From Lachnospiraceae bacterium (GTDB taxonomy: Bacteria; Bacillota; Clostridia; Lachnospirales; Lachnospiraceae), in the NCBI GenBank assembly GCA_017424235.1, contig JAFPAQ010000094.1, positions 1 through 45,506 on the forward strand: a stretch of DNA of 45,506 bases, in the 5' to 3' direction. Numbering within the stretch: position 1 is the stretch's first letter; every line of letters begins with the position of its first letter. Shown one piece after another: positions 16,729 to 26,476 of the stretch. Under the pieces are notes generated by a model. The model did no database searches. It worked only from the letters and a program-made list of their open reading frames with translations, and was not told the DNA's origin. Made by a program: the position numbers and the translations under genes.

Positions 16729-18729
16729 TTAATTAATTTTAGACTTTAATGTGTAATCGCTATGATCAAGTGAGAAATTCGGATTATAATAGGGATCTCC
16801 CTTTTCAATAACCTGTTTCCATCTTTGTCTGAACTTCTCAGATTCTTCCTCATATCTCTTAGCCTTTGCTTCATCGGCAACATCTATTCCTCTTGATGCT
16901 GATTCGAAATGATAAAGCTCTGCAAATGGAGTAAATACATTAAGATAGCCTTTTTCTCTTATTCTCAGGCAAAAATCCACATCGTTTAAGGCAATCTTAA
17001 ATTCTTCATCAAGTCCCCCAAGCTCATCAAATATCTTTTTCTTTACCATAAGGCAGGCACCTGTAACCGCTGATACATTCTGTGCATAACACAGTTTTCC
17101 CATGTATCCGAGATTATCATAATTGATCTTATAATGTGTATGACCCGCTGTTCTGTGTGCTCCAAGCCCAATAACAACACCTGCATGCTGTATTGTCTTA
17201 TCCCCATAATAAAGCTTCGCACCAACAGCTCCAACATCCTCACGCTGTGCATACATAAGCATCGCCTCAAGCCAGTTCATTGTGATAACCTGTGTGTCAT
17301 TATTAAGCAAAAGAAGATATTCACCGGTTGCATACTTTGCACCAAAATTATTTATTTTGGAATAATTAAATTCGCCCTCATATCTTACAATTTTTATCCT
17401 TGAATCATCTTTAAGAGTCTTATAGTAGTCTGAGGTTGCTTTCTCTGTACTATTGTTCTCAATAATTATGATTTCATAATTATCATAGGTTGAACGCTGC
17501 TTTATCGACTCAATACATCTTCTGAGATCATCTGAATGATCCTTGTTCGGAATAAGAATTGATATCTTGTCCTCCCTTAATATTTCATATTTTATCTCAA
17601 AAATAGTCTCAAAAGCGCGGGTACTTTTTATTTCAAAATTTTTAAATCCATTCTTGGTAAGATGATCCGCAACTGCACCCTTTGCTGCTGCTATTGCATA
17701 GGGTTTTGCACTTATGTCACTTGCAACACTTCCCTTATGCGAACGCCAATAGTACATAAGCTTTGGTATATGCACAACATTTTTAGCATTGGAGGTGAGT
17801 CTTAATATCATATCGTGATCCTGACTTCCGTCAAAGCCACTTCTGAACAATTCCGTACCTTCTAATAATTCTCTTGAAAATACGCTAAAATGACAAATGT
17901 AGTTATTAGCCCTAAGATTATCAATAGAAAAATCAGGTTTAAAATGCAAGGTCAGCATATTATCAATGCTGTCTCCCTTAAAGGTAGTCTCATCACAATA
18001 TATATAATCTGCATTCTGTTCATTTATTGCCTTCACATATTCGTAAAGCACTGATGGGTGCAAAATATCATCCTGATCAAAAAGACCTATATATTCGCCT
18101 GTTGCAAGCTTGTAGCATTCATTTGTATTTCCTGAAATACCGCCATTTTTTTCAAGCTTTTTATAAACTATACGTCCATTTGCCTTCGCAGCATATTCAC
18201 GGCATATTTCTTCTATATAGGCATGCTCCTTGTCAGACCCGTCAGCAAGACAAAGCTCCCAGTTCTCATAAGTCTGGTTCATTACTGACTCTATCATATC
18301 TATCTGATATTGTCTTTCATTATTCCACAAAGGTACAAGAATACTTATCTTGACCATTTTGTCAAATTTCTCGGCACGTTGTCTTGCAGCCTCCTGTGCA
18401 TCCGGAAAGCTTGCAGTACCATGAAGCTTCTTTGCCTCTGCTTCGATTGTTTTTTGCTTTATTTTTCTTGCAATCCCCTTAGGACCACCAAGATTTTTGA
18501 TGCGTCTGAAATTTCTAAGTCCCCAGTGCATAGTCACTCTTAAAGGCTTTGAGGCTTTCCACATGGGATTGGTCTTAATCCTGTCTAACTGAAACTGGAG
18601 ATTGTCTGCTTCATTTTTAGCATCTGCCAGTCTTCCTGCAAGAGAGGCCGATTTTGCCTTTTCCTGTTCATAGGCTTTTTTATAAAATTCTATATCATGT
18701 TCTTCCTTATTGTATTTTTCATTATCCAT
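16729..18729 (-). CDS. Tandem two-domain family 2 glycosyltransferase
   Basis: A 666-residue protein. An N-terminal coiled-coil-like region (about 5-60) and a basic segment precede two complete GT2 domains. Domain 1 (about 127-340) has KISILVPLWNNERQ, ADGSDKE, GLFDQDDILHPS and GFDGSQDHDMILR. Domain 2 (about 385-630) has KISILIPNKDHSDDL, IIENNSTEK, LLNNDTQVI, the AQNVSAVTGACLMV stretch and LNDVDFCLRI. Such double GT2 proteins make alternating linkages in rhamnan-type and other wall polysaccharides. AAAGGA nine bases before the ATG supports the start. It lies 29 bases after the 704-residue GT2 and is the last gene of the export operon before the long gap to pgm. Confidence 0.92.
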   Translation of the reverse strand: MDNEKYNKEEHDIEFYKKAYEQEKAKSASLAGRLADAKNEADNLQFQLDRIKTNPMWKASKPLRVTMHWGLRNFRRIKNLGGPKGIARKIKQKTIEAEAKKLHGTASFPDAQEAARQRAEKFDKMVKISILVPLWNNERQYQIDMIESVMNQTYENWELCLADGSDKEHAYIEEICREYAAKANGRIVYKKLEKNGGISGNTNECYKLATGEYIGLFDQDDILHPSVLYEYVKAINEQNADYIYCDETTFKGDSIDNMLTLHFKPDFSIDNLRANNYICHFSVFSRELLEGTELFRSGFDGSQDHDMILRLTSNAKNVVHIPKLMYYWRSHKGSVASDISAKPYAIAAAKGAVADHLTKNGFKNFEIKSTRAFETIFEIKYEILREDKISILIPNKDHSDDLRRCIESIKQRSTYDNYEIIIIENNSTEKATSDYYKTLKDDSRIKIVRYEGEFNYSKINNFGAKYATGEYLLLLNNDTQVITMNWLEAMLMYAQREDVGAVGAKLYYGDKTIQHAGVVIGLGAHRTAGHTHYKINYDNLGYMGKLCYAQNVSAVTGACLMVKKKIFDELGGLDEEFKIALNDVDFCLRIREKGYLNVFTPFAELYHFESASRGIDVADEAKAKRYEEESEKFRQRWKQVIEKGDPYYNPNFSLDHSDYTLKSKIN

Positions 18730-18758
18730 TGTCTGATTCCTTTCATTTTAGCCAAGCT

Positions 18759-20873
18759 TTAGTCTATTTTAACTTTAATGTCCTTTACAAATGAAATATA
18801 TTCTTTACCATTTATTTTTGACCTAATTCCAAGTGCATATAAACCTTTTTCAAATTGATTTTTGTCAATAATCATATGAATACCTGCAAGTCTGGTATTG
18901 GTTGTGCTGCTGTCCTCTTTAAACAGGTTATCAACATCCTCTCTTAAGCAGGGATACATATTGGCTGAATATAATGTCATGATATCAGATTTTTCATCTG
19001 TACTATATATAAGCATATCACGTGAAATCTGTGCATTGTCATGCTTTTGAAGCACGTACCAGCCATCAATTATAATATCATCCATTTCATAAGATACTTT
19101 GTCTACATTGAACATTAAAAGATTAACACCCGTAAATCTATTCTCAAGCTTATCAAATATATTTAAACTTCCTTTTTCATTCTGCTTCTTATATTTAAGA
19201 TATGCTTTTTCTATTTTCTCTTTGGCATGACTGTTCTCAATAGTAACTGTAGCTTTTTTATCATATGCAAATTCATAATTTACATTATAATCTATATCTT
19301 TCTTATTCTGAACAAGATTTATATTGTAAAAAGGATCTTTTTTATATAGCTTTGGATGCTTTTTATAGAGAATTTCTTTCTCATTGTTAAGTCGTTTTTC
19401 CTTTTCTGTGGAAACATCACTGCCTCGACTTAGGGATTCATGGTGTACAAGCACTGCCAAATTAACCTGCACATTGTAAAACCCTTTTTCATACAATTTA
19501 AAACACAAGTCAACATCATTATATGCCACTGCAAGTTTTTCGTCAAAGCCTCCTACGCTATAATACTTTTCCTTATTCACAAGAAGACAGGCCCCTGTAA
19601 CTGCAAGCATATTATAATTGACCATATTATGTCCATGATAAAGATTACCCTTGTCAACCCTCCCACCAAGCTTATGGGCTGATCCTATGGCCATGTTGGT
19701 TATTCCTGCATGCTGTATTTTATATTCTGATTCTTCTGCTTTTGGATAATACAGCTTGGCACCTACTGCACCTGTATGCCTTTTTGCAGCATAATAGAGC
19801 ATATATTTCAACCATTTGGAGTCAATTATTTCAATATCATCATTTAAAAACAAAAGATATTCTCCTAAAGAAGCCTCTGCCCCAATATTACACATCTTTG
19901 AAAAATTAAAAGGCATTTTATCATACAAATATTCTATTCTGCTTAAATTACTTTTGCTGCCAATATATCTTATCTGTTCAACAAAACTTTCTATGCACAT
20001 TTTTTCTTCTTTACTGCTTCCATTATCCACAATAACTATCTCATAATGTGCATAAGAGGTAAGTTCAATTAACGAGCTTATACATTTTTTTAGAATAACA
20101 CTATTATCTTTGCTTGGTATTATTATTGAAATAAGCGGTTGTTCACAGTCTATCTCAAAATTCTTTTTCTCATATCCCGGAAGCTCCCTGCTTCTCAAAA
20201 TATCTTCATTTGTATATAAAACCTTATCTACATGATAGATCTCTTCACATATTTTTACAGCTTGTCTTATAAATTGATATAAAGACAGCTTGCCATAAAT
20301 CGAATATGACTTTGCAAAAATATCTCCGCGCACTGCAATCAGACTTCCAAAATAGAAAAAGGACTCTAATGTATCAGGCGAAAAATCCGGTTTAAACCAG
20401 GGTTCTCCCCTGTAATAGCCTTTGCAGCCAAAACTGTATTTTTGTAATTCTTTTAATATTTCAATATCAAAATCGGACTCTTCTATTCCATACAATTCTT
20501 CCAAAGTCCCAAGATAATCTTCATCAGCATATAAGATTCCAATTTCAGAGTTTTTGTCAAAGCAATCGCATATCTCATATTTTGCATACTCATCAACAAA
20601 GCCCTTGTCTCTATAAAAAATCATTATACCGTCTTTTACTTCATTAATATCATTAATTCCATACTTTTCCCGGACTTTATCAAATATGTCTTCTACTTCA
20701 TCCATACACGAAGAAAAGGGAAGCATGTATACATGCGTCCCTGAAAATTGCTTCTTACCTAATCTATCCGACAAATCCTTCTGCTGAGCCTTGAGCAATT
20801 GAAGATATGGGGTATATTGATTAAAGAGTTCCCTGTTATAGTTGTTCATATAAATGCTGTTTTTTTCTTTCAT
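18759..20873 (-). CDS. Multidomain family 2 glycosyltransferase with C-terminal beta domain
   Basis: A 704-residue protein. The N-terminal part (about 80-230) is a degenerate GT2-like module that keeps YADEDY and WFKPDFSPDTL but not a full nucleotide-binding start. A complete GT2 domain follows (about 245-490): ISIIIPSKDNSVILKK, IVDNGSSKE, LFLNDDIEI, AVTGACLLVNK, AYNDVDLCFK. The last 120 residues form a beta-rich domain (DGWYVLQ, DNAQIS, LREDV, LAGIH, KGLYALGI) that is shared with the next gene upstream. Its ATG directly follows the TAA of that gene, with GAGGG overlapping the stop, so translation is coupled. It is probably a paralogue of the 702-residue protein by duplication. The sugar specificity is unknown. 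Confidence 0.9.
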   Translation of the reverse strand: MKEKNSIYMNNYNRELFNQYTPYLQLLKAQQKDLSDRLGKKQFSGTHVYMLPFSSCMDEVEDIFDKVREKYGINDINEVKDGIMIFYRDKGFVDEYAKYEICDCFDKNSEIGILYADEDYLGTLEELYGIEESDFDIEILKELQKYSFGCKGYYRGEPWFKPDFSPDTLESFFYFGSLIAVRGDIFAKSYSIYGKLSLYQFIRQAVKICEEIYHVDKVLYTNEDILRSRELPGYEKKNFEIDCEQPLISIIIPSKDNSVILKKCISSLIELTSYAHYEIVIVDNGSSKEEKMCIESFVEQIRYIGSKSNLSRIEYLYDKMPFNFSKMCNIGAEASLGEYLLFLNDDIEIIDSKWLKYMLYYAAKRHTGAVGAKLYYPKAEESEYKIQHAGITNMAIGSAHKLGGRVDKGNLYHGHNMVNYNMLAVTGACLLVNKEKYYSVGGFDEKLAVAYNDVDLCFKLYEKGFYNVQVNLAVLVHHESLSRGSDVSTEKEKRLNNEKEILYKKHPKLYKKDPFYNINLVQNKKDIDYNVNYEFAYDKKATVTIENSHAKEKIEKAYLKYKKQNEKGSLNIFDKLENRFTGVNLLMFNVDKVSYEMDDIIIDGWYVLQKHDNAQISRDMLIYSTDEKSDIMTLYSANMYPCLREDVDNLFKEDSSTTNTRLAGIHMIIDKNQFEKGLYALGIRSKINGKEYISFVKDIKVKID

Positions 20874-22982
20874 TTATCCCTCAATAACAATCTTTTTGTT
20901 CGTGTCTCTATATAAACGCTGTCTTGAACATCCATCTTTTGCAGTCAGCCATAGCTCATAAGTGTCAGCAGGAATCGCCCCTTCACATATCCAGCAGCAA
21001 AATCCTGATAACTCTACATTTTTTTCACCTGAAATAATCTTTGCCACATCCTTGCGATAACGTCTCTGTACCGGCAATTCCCAAACCATTCCTTTACTAT
21101 TCACAAATAAAAGCTTTACTTCATATCTGGCATTATCAGCTCCCGGTACATAAGACCAGCCTTTTACAAGATAGTAGTCTTTTAATTCCTTTTCTTTGCC
21201 ACCTGATAAAGTCACAGGAACCTTCATAAATTTCTCTTTGCCACATTCTTCAATGGAAAGCATTATTGCATTATTCATTTTGCTTTTATCAGGAAGCTTT
21301 CTTCCCCGCTCAAGCTTGTCATTGTGATCAAGAGAATTGACTATTTCATAACCCTCAAGCCATCTGCAAAAATACTGAGGTTCTCCACTGTTAAGCAAGG
21401 TACCTATAAACGGATCATGTCTGTACAAATGCTCATGTCTTGAATACAGCTTATCTTTTTCTGCAAGGAGTCTTTTGAGCTTATTTTCATCCTGCATATC
21501 ATCACCACGGCTTAAGGATTCATGATGATACAAAACAACATCATTTCTCTGAACATTGAACAGTCCTATCTCATGTATTCTAAAACACAAGTCAACATCA
21601 TTATATGCTACCGCAAGTCCTTCATAAAGTCCCCCCAGGGCTTTATATACTTCTCTTCGCATAAGCAGACACGCCGCTGTGACTCCTATCAGATCATAAA
21701 TAAATCTGTTTCTGCCATAATAATAGGATATATTATCTTCCATCTGCTTAAGCTTATGTCCTGGTCCATATATTGTGTTACTTATTCCTGCGTGCTGTAT
21801 CAAAGTAGTTTGAGGATATAAAAGCTTGGCACCTACTGCACCTGTATGATTTAAACCGGCCTGACCTACCATTCTTGTAAGCCACAAGTCCTCTATTGCC
21901 TCCATATCATCATTCAAAAGCAGTATGTATTCACCTCTGGATTTTTCAAATCCGATATTGCACATTTTTGAAAAATTAAATTCCATTGGCTCATAAACAT
22001 AATTAAAAGCATAGTCCTTTTTAAATTCTTTTATTATCTGCTGATTTTTTTCGCCGCTGCCATTATCAACAACAATAATCTCAAAATTAGTATAGGAAGA
22101 ATGTTCATATACAGACTTTATGCACTGTTTCAATACTTCCGGGTTGTCCTTTGATGGAATGATTATGCTCACAAGCTTATTCTCGGAAACATCATATAAA
22201 GGATATGACACACCTGTCACTTTATCTTCAATAAACTCTGCATGAACTCCTATTCTCTCCATTGCAGAAGCTTTTATGTCATCATAGTATTTTCCAACAC
22301 CAATAAAATCTGTCTTGTGCATAATGGTGTTTTCGATTTCTTCTTTGCTATTTCCACCCTGATACAAGTGAAACAGTACTTTATCGATATGTCCGACTGT
22401 ATTAACCTGCTGTGTCGCCTTTAATACAAAATCATATATATTTCTCTTATAATCTGTATCCTTTAGCCATTCTATACCAATAAATTTTTCTTTTCGTATA
22501 ACAAAAATATTGCCAAAATACAAAAAAGAAAGTAATGTATCCGGTGACCAAACCGGTTTTGTCCAAGGAAAAATCCTGCGGGCAATTTCATTATCTTTAT
22601 CCCCCTGACTATCCTTTTGAGATTTAGCAGCACTTCTCACTATATCTGTAGTCCATATATCCTCATCTGCATAAGCAATATCAATATCATTATTATTATT
22701 AAAAAAATCTTCAATTTCAAAATAGGCTCTGTTTGAAAGCCTGCCATTTTTTGAAATGAAAATTAAGTATTCATATTCATTATTATCAATTTTAAAATCC
22801 TGTCCACAATCTTCAATGCAGACTACCTCTGCTGATAAACTGCTGTCACAGGCTCTCTTACTCTCTGTCTCATTTATCCAAATGAGATAAGGATCTGTCT
22901 GAAGCCTTATCTCATCTGAATATTTCTGAATGCACTTATTATACAATTTATTTTGAATGGATGATTTAATTTTTCTTATCAT
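20874..22982 (-). CDS. Multidomain family 2 glycosyltransferase, paralogue of the next gene
   Basis: A 702-residue protein with the same plan as the 704-residue protein. A degenerate N-terminal GT2-like module (IAYADEDIW, KPVWSPDTLLSF) precedes a complete GT2 domain (about 270-515: VSIIIPSKDNPEVLKQC, VVDNGSGEK, LLLNDDMEA, GVTAACLLMRR, AYNDVDLCFRI). A C-terminal beta-rich domain (about 590-700) carries GWSYVPGADNA, YRKDV, LSGF and DTYELWL. The two proteins probably transfer to the same polymer with different linkage or acceptor. The ATG lies 17 bases inside the end of the methyltransferase-kinase gene, so the two are tightly coupled. The Shine-Dalgarno is weak. Confidence 0.9.
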   Translation of the reverse strand: MIRKIKSSIQNKLYNKCIQKYSDEIRLQTDPYLIWINETESKRACDSSLSAEVVCIEDCGQDFKIDNNEYEYLIFISKNGRLSNRAYFEIEDFFNNNNDIDIAYADEDIWTTDIVRSAAKSQKDSQGDKDNEIARRIFPWTKPVWSPDTLLSFLYFGNIFVIRKEKFIGIEWLKDTDYKRNIYDFVLKATQQVNTVGHIDKVLFHLYQGGNSKEEIENTIMHKTDFIGVGKYYDDIKASAMERIGVHAEFIEDKVTGVSYPLYDVSENKLVSIIIPSKDNPEVLKQCIKSVYEHSSYTNFEIIVVDNGSGEKNQQIIKEFKKDYAFNYVYEPMEFNFSKMCNIGFEKSRGEYILLLNDDMEAIEDLWLTRMVGQAGLNHTGAVGAKLLYPQTTLIQHAGISNTIYGPGHKLKQMEDNISYYYGRNRFIYDLIGVTAACLLMRREVYKALGGLYEGLAVAYNDVDLCFRIHEIGLFNVQRNDVVLYHHESLSRGDDMQDENKLKRLLAEKDKLYSRHEHLYRHDPFIGTLLNSGEPQYFCRWLEGYEIVNSLDHNDKLERGRKLPDKSKMNNAIMLSIEECGKEKFMKVPVTLSGGKEKELKDYYLVKGWSYVPGADNARYEVKLLFVNSKGMVWELPVQRRYRKDVAKIISGEKNVELSGFCCWICEGAIPADTYELWLTAKDGCSRQRLYRDTNKKIVIEG

Positions 22983-25110
22983 AAAATAATGACTTTCCTT
23001 TATTCTTTAACTTATCTATAAAGCTAAGCTCAATCTCTTCCATATTTTTTGAATTGTCCACTATCTGCTTTGCAAGCATTTGTGGCAACTCACACACCTC
23101 AATATCAGCTGAAAGTCTCTTTCCACCTGCCACCGGTATTACAATGTTAGGGTCAACAGTATCAAATACCATATAACCGCTTTCCTGTAATGAACCATTT
23201 ATTTCCATTACATCATTTGTATATAATCTGTCACCAACACTCAGCCTGTTTATTCCAACACTGCAACAAAATGCGCAAGGGTCAATTCGTACCCGCACAA
23301 CATCCTCAGGAACATCAAACTCAAAGCGTGCAAATTTGTATTCATCAAAGCAATCTCTGATTCTAAATGAATCTTTCTCAGAAAAACCGTTTCCACGGTC
23401 ATAAAATATCTGTACTGCAAATTTTTCATGGGTAAATGTACAGCTTGCTTCTATTGATTTAAGCTCATAAGCCTTATTACCAATTATCTCACGCATACCA
23501 TTTACAGATACCTTATCGCCGGTTATCATCTTCTGAAATTCTCTTTCATCTTCTATGGCATCAGCAATTTCTTTGTCCGTATAATGTAAAATGTCTTTAA
23601 AGAGCAGATTTTCCTGTTCTTTTCTTATTTCACTGCCAAGAATGTAATTGTAGAAAGCTCTAAATGCAATATCCTTTGAGGATATCTTTTTCTCAACTGT
23701 CCATTCATAATCGATTACATGCCACTTATCGCGCTCAACGATAATATTAGGGAAAATGAAATCCAAATTGCTAACGTCAGAGGATTCCTCACCAAACGCA
23801 AGCCACTTAAGATACTCATCTATAAGTACCTTAAAACCCTTTATATCATTCTTTGCAAGACAGGCATCTAAAAGTGCCTCCAATGTTACTCCTTTACAAA
23901 ATTCAAATGCAAGTCCCTTTATGCCATTTCTTGAAACCAAAACACATTTATTTATATCAATTTTAGTATTTTCATAACGTTTTGACAAAAGCTCATAGGC
24001 TCTCTTGGTCTTTTCAATATGAGGCTGCGACTTATCTGAGCAAGGCATTTTTTCTATATGCAATGCACCTGTTTTTTCCTCTACCATTGTAGTTGTTATC
24101 TTCCAGGCTTCATCCCTGTCATTTGAAAACCTGGCGTAAGCAATATTAGGTGCTGAGCCTATAACTAACAGATAAGAGTTTGAGAAAAGCGGAAACTCTT
24201 TTTCTTCAATAATCTGATCAAATACCTGCTTTTCATCAAACAATAACAGTCTGTCCCTGTCAAAATTTCTGAGGTTATTTGATAACTCTCCCTTTTTAGG
24301 CAGATACTTATCAGAATATATTGTAGTCATAAATTTATAATCAGGATATGGATAATAGAAAGCATACTCACTTATACCTGCTTTAGACAATATTTTCTCA
24401 AAGCCATGCCTTGTAAATGTTCTTGCCACACCACCTTCATGATATCCCTCAAGACCTGAGAAATATGTTCCAAGATGATCTTCTCTGCATCCTGCCCAAT
24501 ATTTAAGACCAAATTTGTTTTCTATGGCAATAACAAGTCTTCCATTGTCTTTTCTATGTCTGTTACAGATTTTCATAAAATCTTCGTATGGATGTGAACC
24601 ACCTATATATGCCTGACCATACTCAAATACTCCAATAAGCAGTACATAGTCATAGTCCTCTGAAAGCTGTGGCTCTATATCCTTAAAATTACCTACCATA
24701 ATGGTAATATTATCGCATGATTTATTCCTGTATGCATTTACAAGACTGCGCTTTTTAGACAAATCTATACAAGTCACACTGCCGGCCTTAGCAGCAACTG
24801 CACCTGTTATAGCTCCACACCCGGAGCCAATCTCGAGAACCTTATCTGTCTTTTTGAAGGGTATCCAGTCAATTATATTTGATCTGTATGATGACAAATG
24901 ATAAAATACAGGCCAGCTTTTTCTTTCCTCTATAATTTTGGGAAAAGCTTCTTTCGAATTGTTCTTTACAATATCAAGAATATCATCTTCAATATCTCCG
25001 TCGGAATAATAATCTTCTCCCGGATAATAAGTAAGATCAAGCACCACTTCTCCTACTTTTTCAATTTTTTGTTCCTGATTGTTATCAACCGCGTCCTTAA
25101 AATCTGCCAT
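22966..25110 (-). CDS. SAM methyltransferase-kinase fusion, WbdD-like chain-terminator candidate
   Basis: A 714-residue protein. Residues about 60-270 form a class I methyltransferase with motif I VLEIGSGCGA (91-100) and the acidic CIDLS loop. Residues about 325-500 resemble an aminoglycoside-phosphotransferase/choline-kinase fold: an N-lobe with WKITTTMVEE, a GLAFEFCKG hinge, then D450-F-I-F-P-N455 spaced as in the catalytic HxDxxxxN motif, and D467 in HVIDYEW as the DFG equivalent. The usual His before the catalytic Asp is absent. A beta-rich C-terminal domain follows (about 540-690). The order methyltransferase then kinase, next to wzm/wzt, is that of WbdD, which caps O9a O-antigen with methyl phosphate. 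The capping role here is inferred. GAGG before the ATG supports the start. It overlaps the downstream GT2 by 17 bases. Confidence 0.8.
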   Translation of the reverse strand: MADFKDAVDNNQEQKIEKVGEVVLDLTYYPGEDYYSDGDIEDDILDIVKNNSKEAFPKIIEERKSWPVFYHLSSYRSNIIDWIPFKKTDKVLEIGSGCGAITGAVAAKAGSVTCIDLSKKRSLVNAYRNKSCDNITIMVGNFKDIEPQLSEDYDYVLLIGVFEYGQAYIGGSHPYEDFMKICNRHRKDNGRLVIAIENKFGLKYWAGCREDHLGTYFSGLEGYHEGGVARTFTRHGFEKILSKAGISEYAFYYPYPDYKFMTTIYSDKYLPKKGELSNNLRNFDRDRLLLFDEKQVFDQIIEEKEFPLFSNSYLLVIGSAPNIAYARFSNDRDEAWKITTTMVEEKTGALHIEKMPCSDKSQPHIEKTKRAYELLSKRYENTKIDINKCVLVSRNGIKGLAFEFCKGVTLEALLDACLAKNDIKGFKVLIDEYLKWLAFGEESSDVSNLDFIFPNIIVERDKWHVIDYEWTVEKKISSKDIAFRAFYNYILGSEIRKEQENLLFKDILHYTDKEIADAIEDEREFQKMITGDKVSVNGMREIIGNKAYELKSIEASCTFTHEKFAVQIFYDRGNGFSEKDSFRIRDCFDEYKFARFEFDVPEDVVRVRIDPCAFCCSVGINRLSVGDRLYTNDVMEINGSLQESGYMVFDTVDPNIVIPVAGGKRLSADIEVCELPQMLAKQIVDNSKNMEEIELSFIDKLKNKGKSLFYDKKN

Positions 25111-25135
25111 AATGCCTCACATTCTTTGTACCAAT

Positions 25136-26449
25136 TTATATCACTGTAATTTTTGAGTCCATATCATAATAACCAACGGTATTCTTATCAGAAATAACAG
25201 TAACATCAAGAGCATCGTATAATCTATGATATACCTCAAAATCATCACCATTATATCCTGTTGCACCGAATGAAAGCAGATATTCTCCACCCTGAAGAGA
25301 CATCTTTTGTGTGAAACTGATTTCTTTTATTTCTCCAGCCTTAACAGGCTCAAGAAAAGCTTTTTCAAACATGGTATTAGTACCTGTTATCTCTGTTCCC
25401 TTTGGATTTTTAAATGAAAATGCAAAAATAGGTGCCGGAAGATCACTGTAAAATCTTACCTTCATCTTTATTGTAAATTCCATACCTTTGATAATGGAAT
25501 TAGTACGAATACCTCTGTCATCTATCACATAGTATTCTATGATTTCTGCATCCTTTGTTCCATATTCAAGTACTTTTGATGAATCCTCTTCCTTCTGTTT
25601 CTTTTGCATTGCCTCTTTGGTCTCAACTGCCTCTTTGATCTGTTCATCATTTACGAGACTGTTTTCAGACTTCGACTCCGGAAGCTCATACTGCCCTACA
25701 AGTACTCGCTTAAAGTCGTCAATCATTGCCTTAGGGGAGCCTTCTCCAAGCTTAACCCCCTGGTTTAAAAGTATAACCCTGTCACAGTACTTTGCAATAC
25801 TGCTAAGGTCATGGCTGACAAATATTATTGTCTTGCCCATCTTTTTAAATTCATCAAATTTGTGGTAACACTTTGCCTGAAAAAATACATCACCTACTGA
25901 CAAAGCCTCATCAACTATAAGAATTTCCGGATCTATATTTATTGCAACTGAAAATGCCAGTCTTACAAACATACCGCTTGAATATGTCTTAACCGGCTGA
26001 TTCACATAGTCACCAATATCAGCAAAATCAAGAATATCCTGCATTCTTGCATCTATCTCTTCTTCAGTAAATCCATTCATTGTACCATTAAGATAAATGT
26101 TCTCAATACCTGAATATTCCATATTAAAGCCTGCACCCAGCTCCAAAAGTGCTGATATTCTTCCATTTACATCAGTTCTGCCACTTGTTGGATTAAGTAC
26201 ACCTGTAATAATCTTAAGAATTGTTGATTTTCCGGAACCATTTGTTCCTATTATACCAACACATTCTCCCTGTTTGACATCAAAGCTTACATCAGATAAT
26301 GCAAAATGCTCTCTGTATTTTTTTTCTCTTGTAAGCCCCAGTGCCTCTTTAAGTCTGTCTGTGGGCTTATCATATAGCTTGTATACCTTGGATACATTCT
26401 CCACAAGTATAGCTATATTTTTATTATCATTGTTTGTTTTGTTTTCCAT
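25136..26449 (-). CDS. wzt: Polysaccharide ABC exporter ATP-binding protein with cargo domain (Wzt/TagH type)
   Basis: A 437-residue protein. The nucleotide-binding domain (about 12-245) has Walker A GTNGSGKST (68-76), signature YSSGM (156-160), Walker B ILIVDE (176-181) and the VSHDLSS switch. A Glu/Lys-rich linker (about 255-290) leads to a C-terminal beta-sandwich of about 145 residues (IEYYVIDDRGIRTN, FAFSFKNPKGTEI, GEYLLSFGATGYNG, YHRLYDALDV). That domain matches the carbohydrate-binding domain of Wzt proteins that recognise a modified chain end. TagH and streptococcal rhamnan exporters usually have shorter or different ends. It pairs with the permease gene 27 bases upstream and is followed by the methyltransferase-kinase, fitting recognition of a capped chain. 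Confidence 0.94.
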   Translation of the reverse strand: MENKTNNDNKNIAILVENVSKVYKLYDKPTDRLKEALGLTREKKYREHFALSDVSFDVKQGECVGIIGTNGSGKSTILKIITGVLNPTSGRTDVNGRISALLELGAGFNMEYSGIENIYLNGTMNGFTEEEIDARMQDILDFADIGDYVNQPVKTYSSGMFVRLAFSVAINIDPEILIVDEALSVGDVFFQAKCYHKFDEFKKMGKTIIFVSHDLSSIAKYCDRVILLNQGVKLGEGSPKAMIDDFKRVLVGQYELPESKSENSLVNDEQIKEAVETKEAMQKKQKEEDSSKVLEYGTKDAEIIEYYVIDDRGIRTNSIIKGMEFTIKMKVRFYSDLPAPIFAFSFKNPKGTEITGTNTMFEKAFLEPVKAGEIKEISFTQKMSLQGGEYLLSFGATGYNGDDFEVYHRLYDALDVTVISDKNTVGYYDMDSKITVI

Positions 26450-26476
26450 AAAATGAACACAACCTTCCTCTATTCT

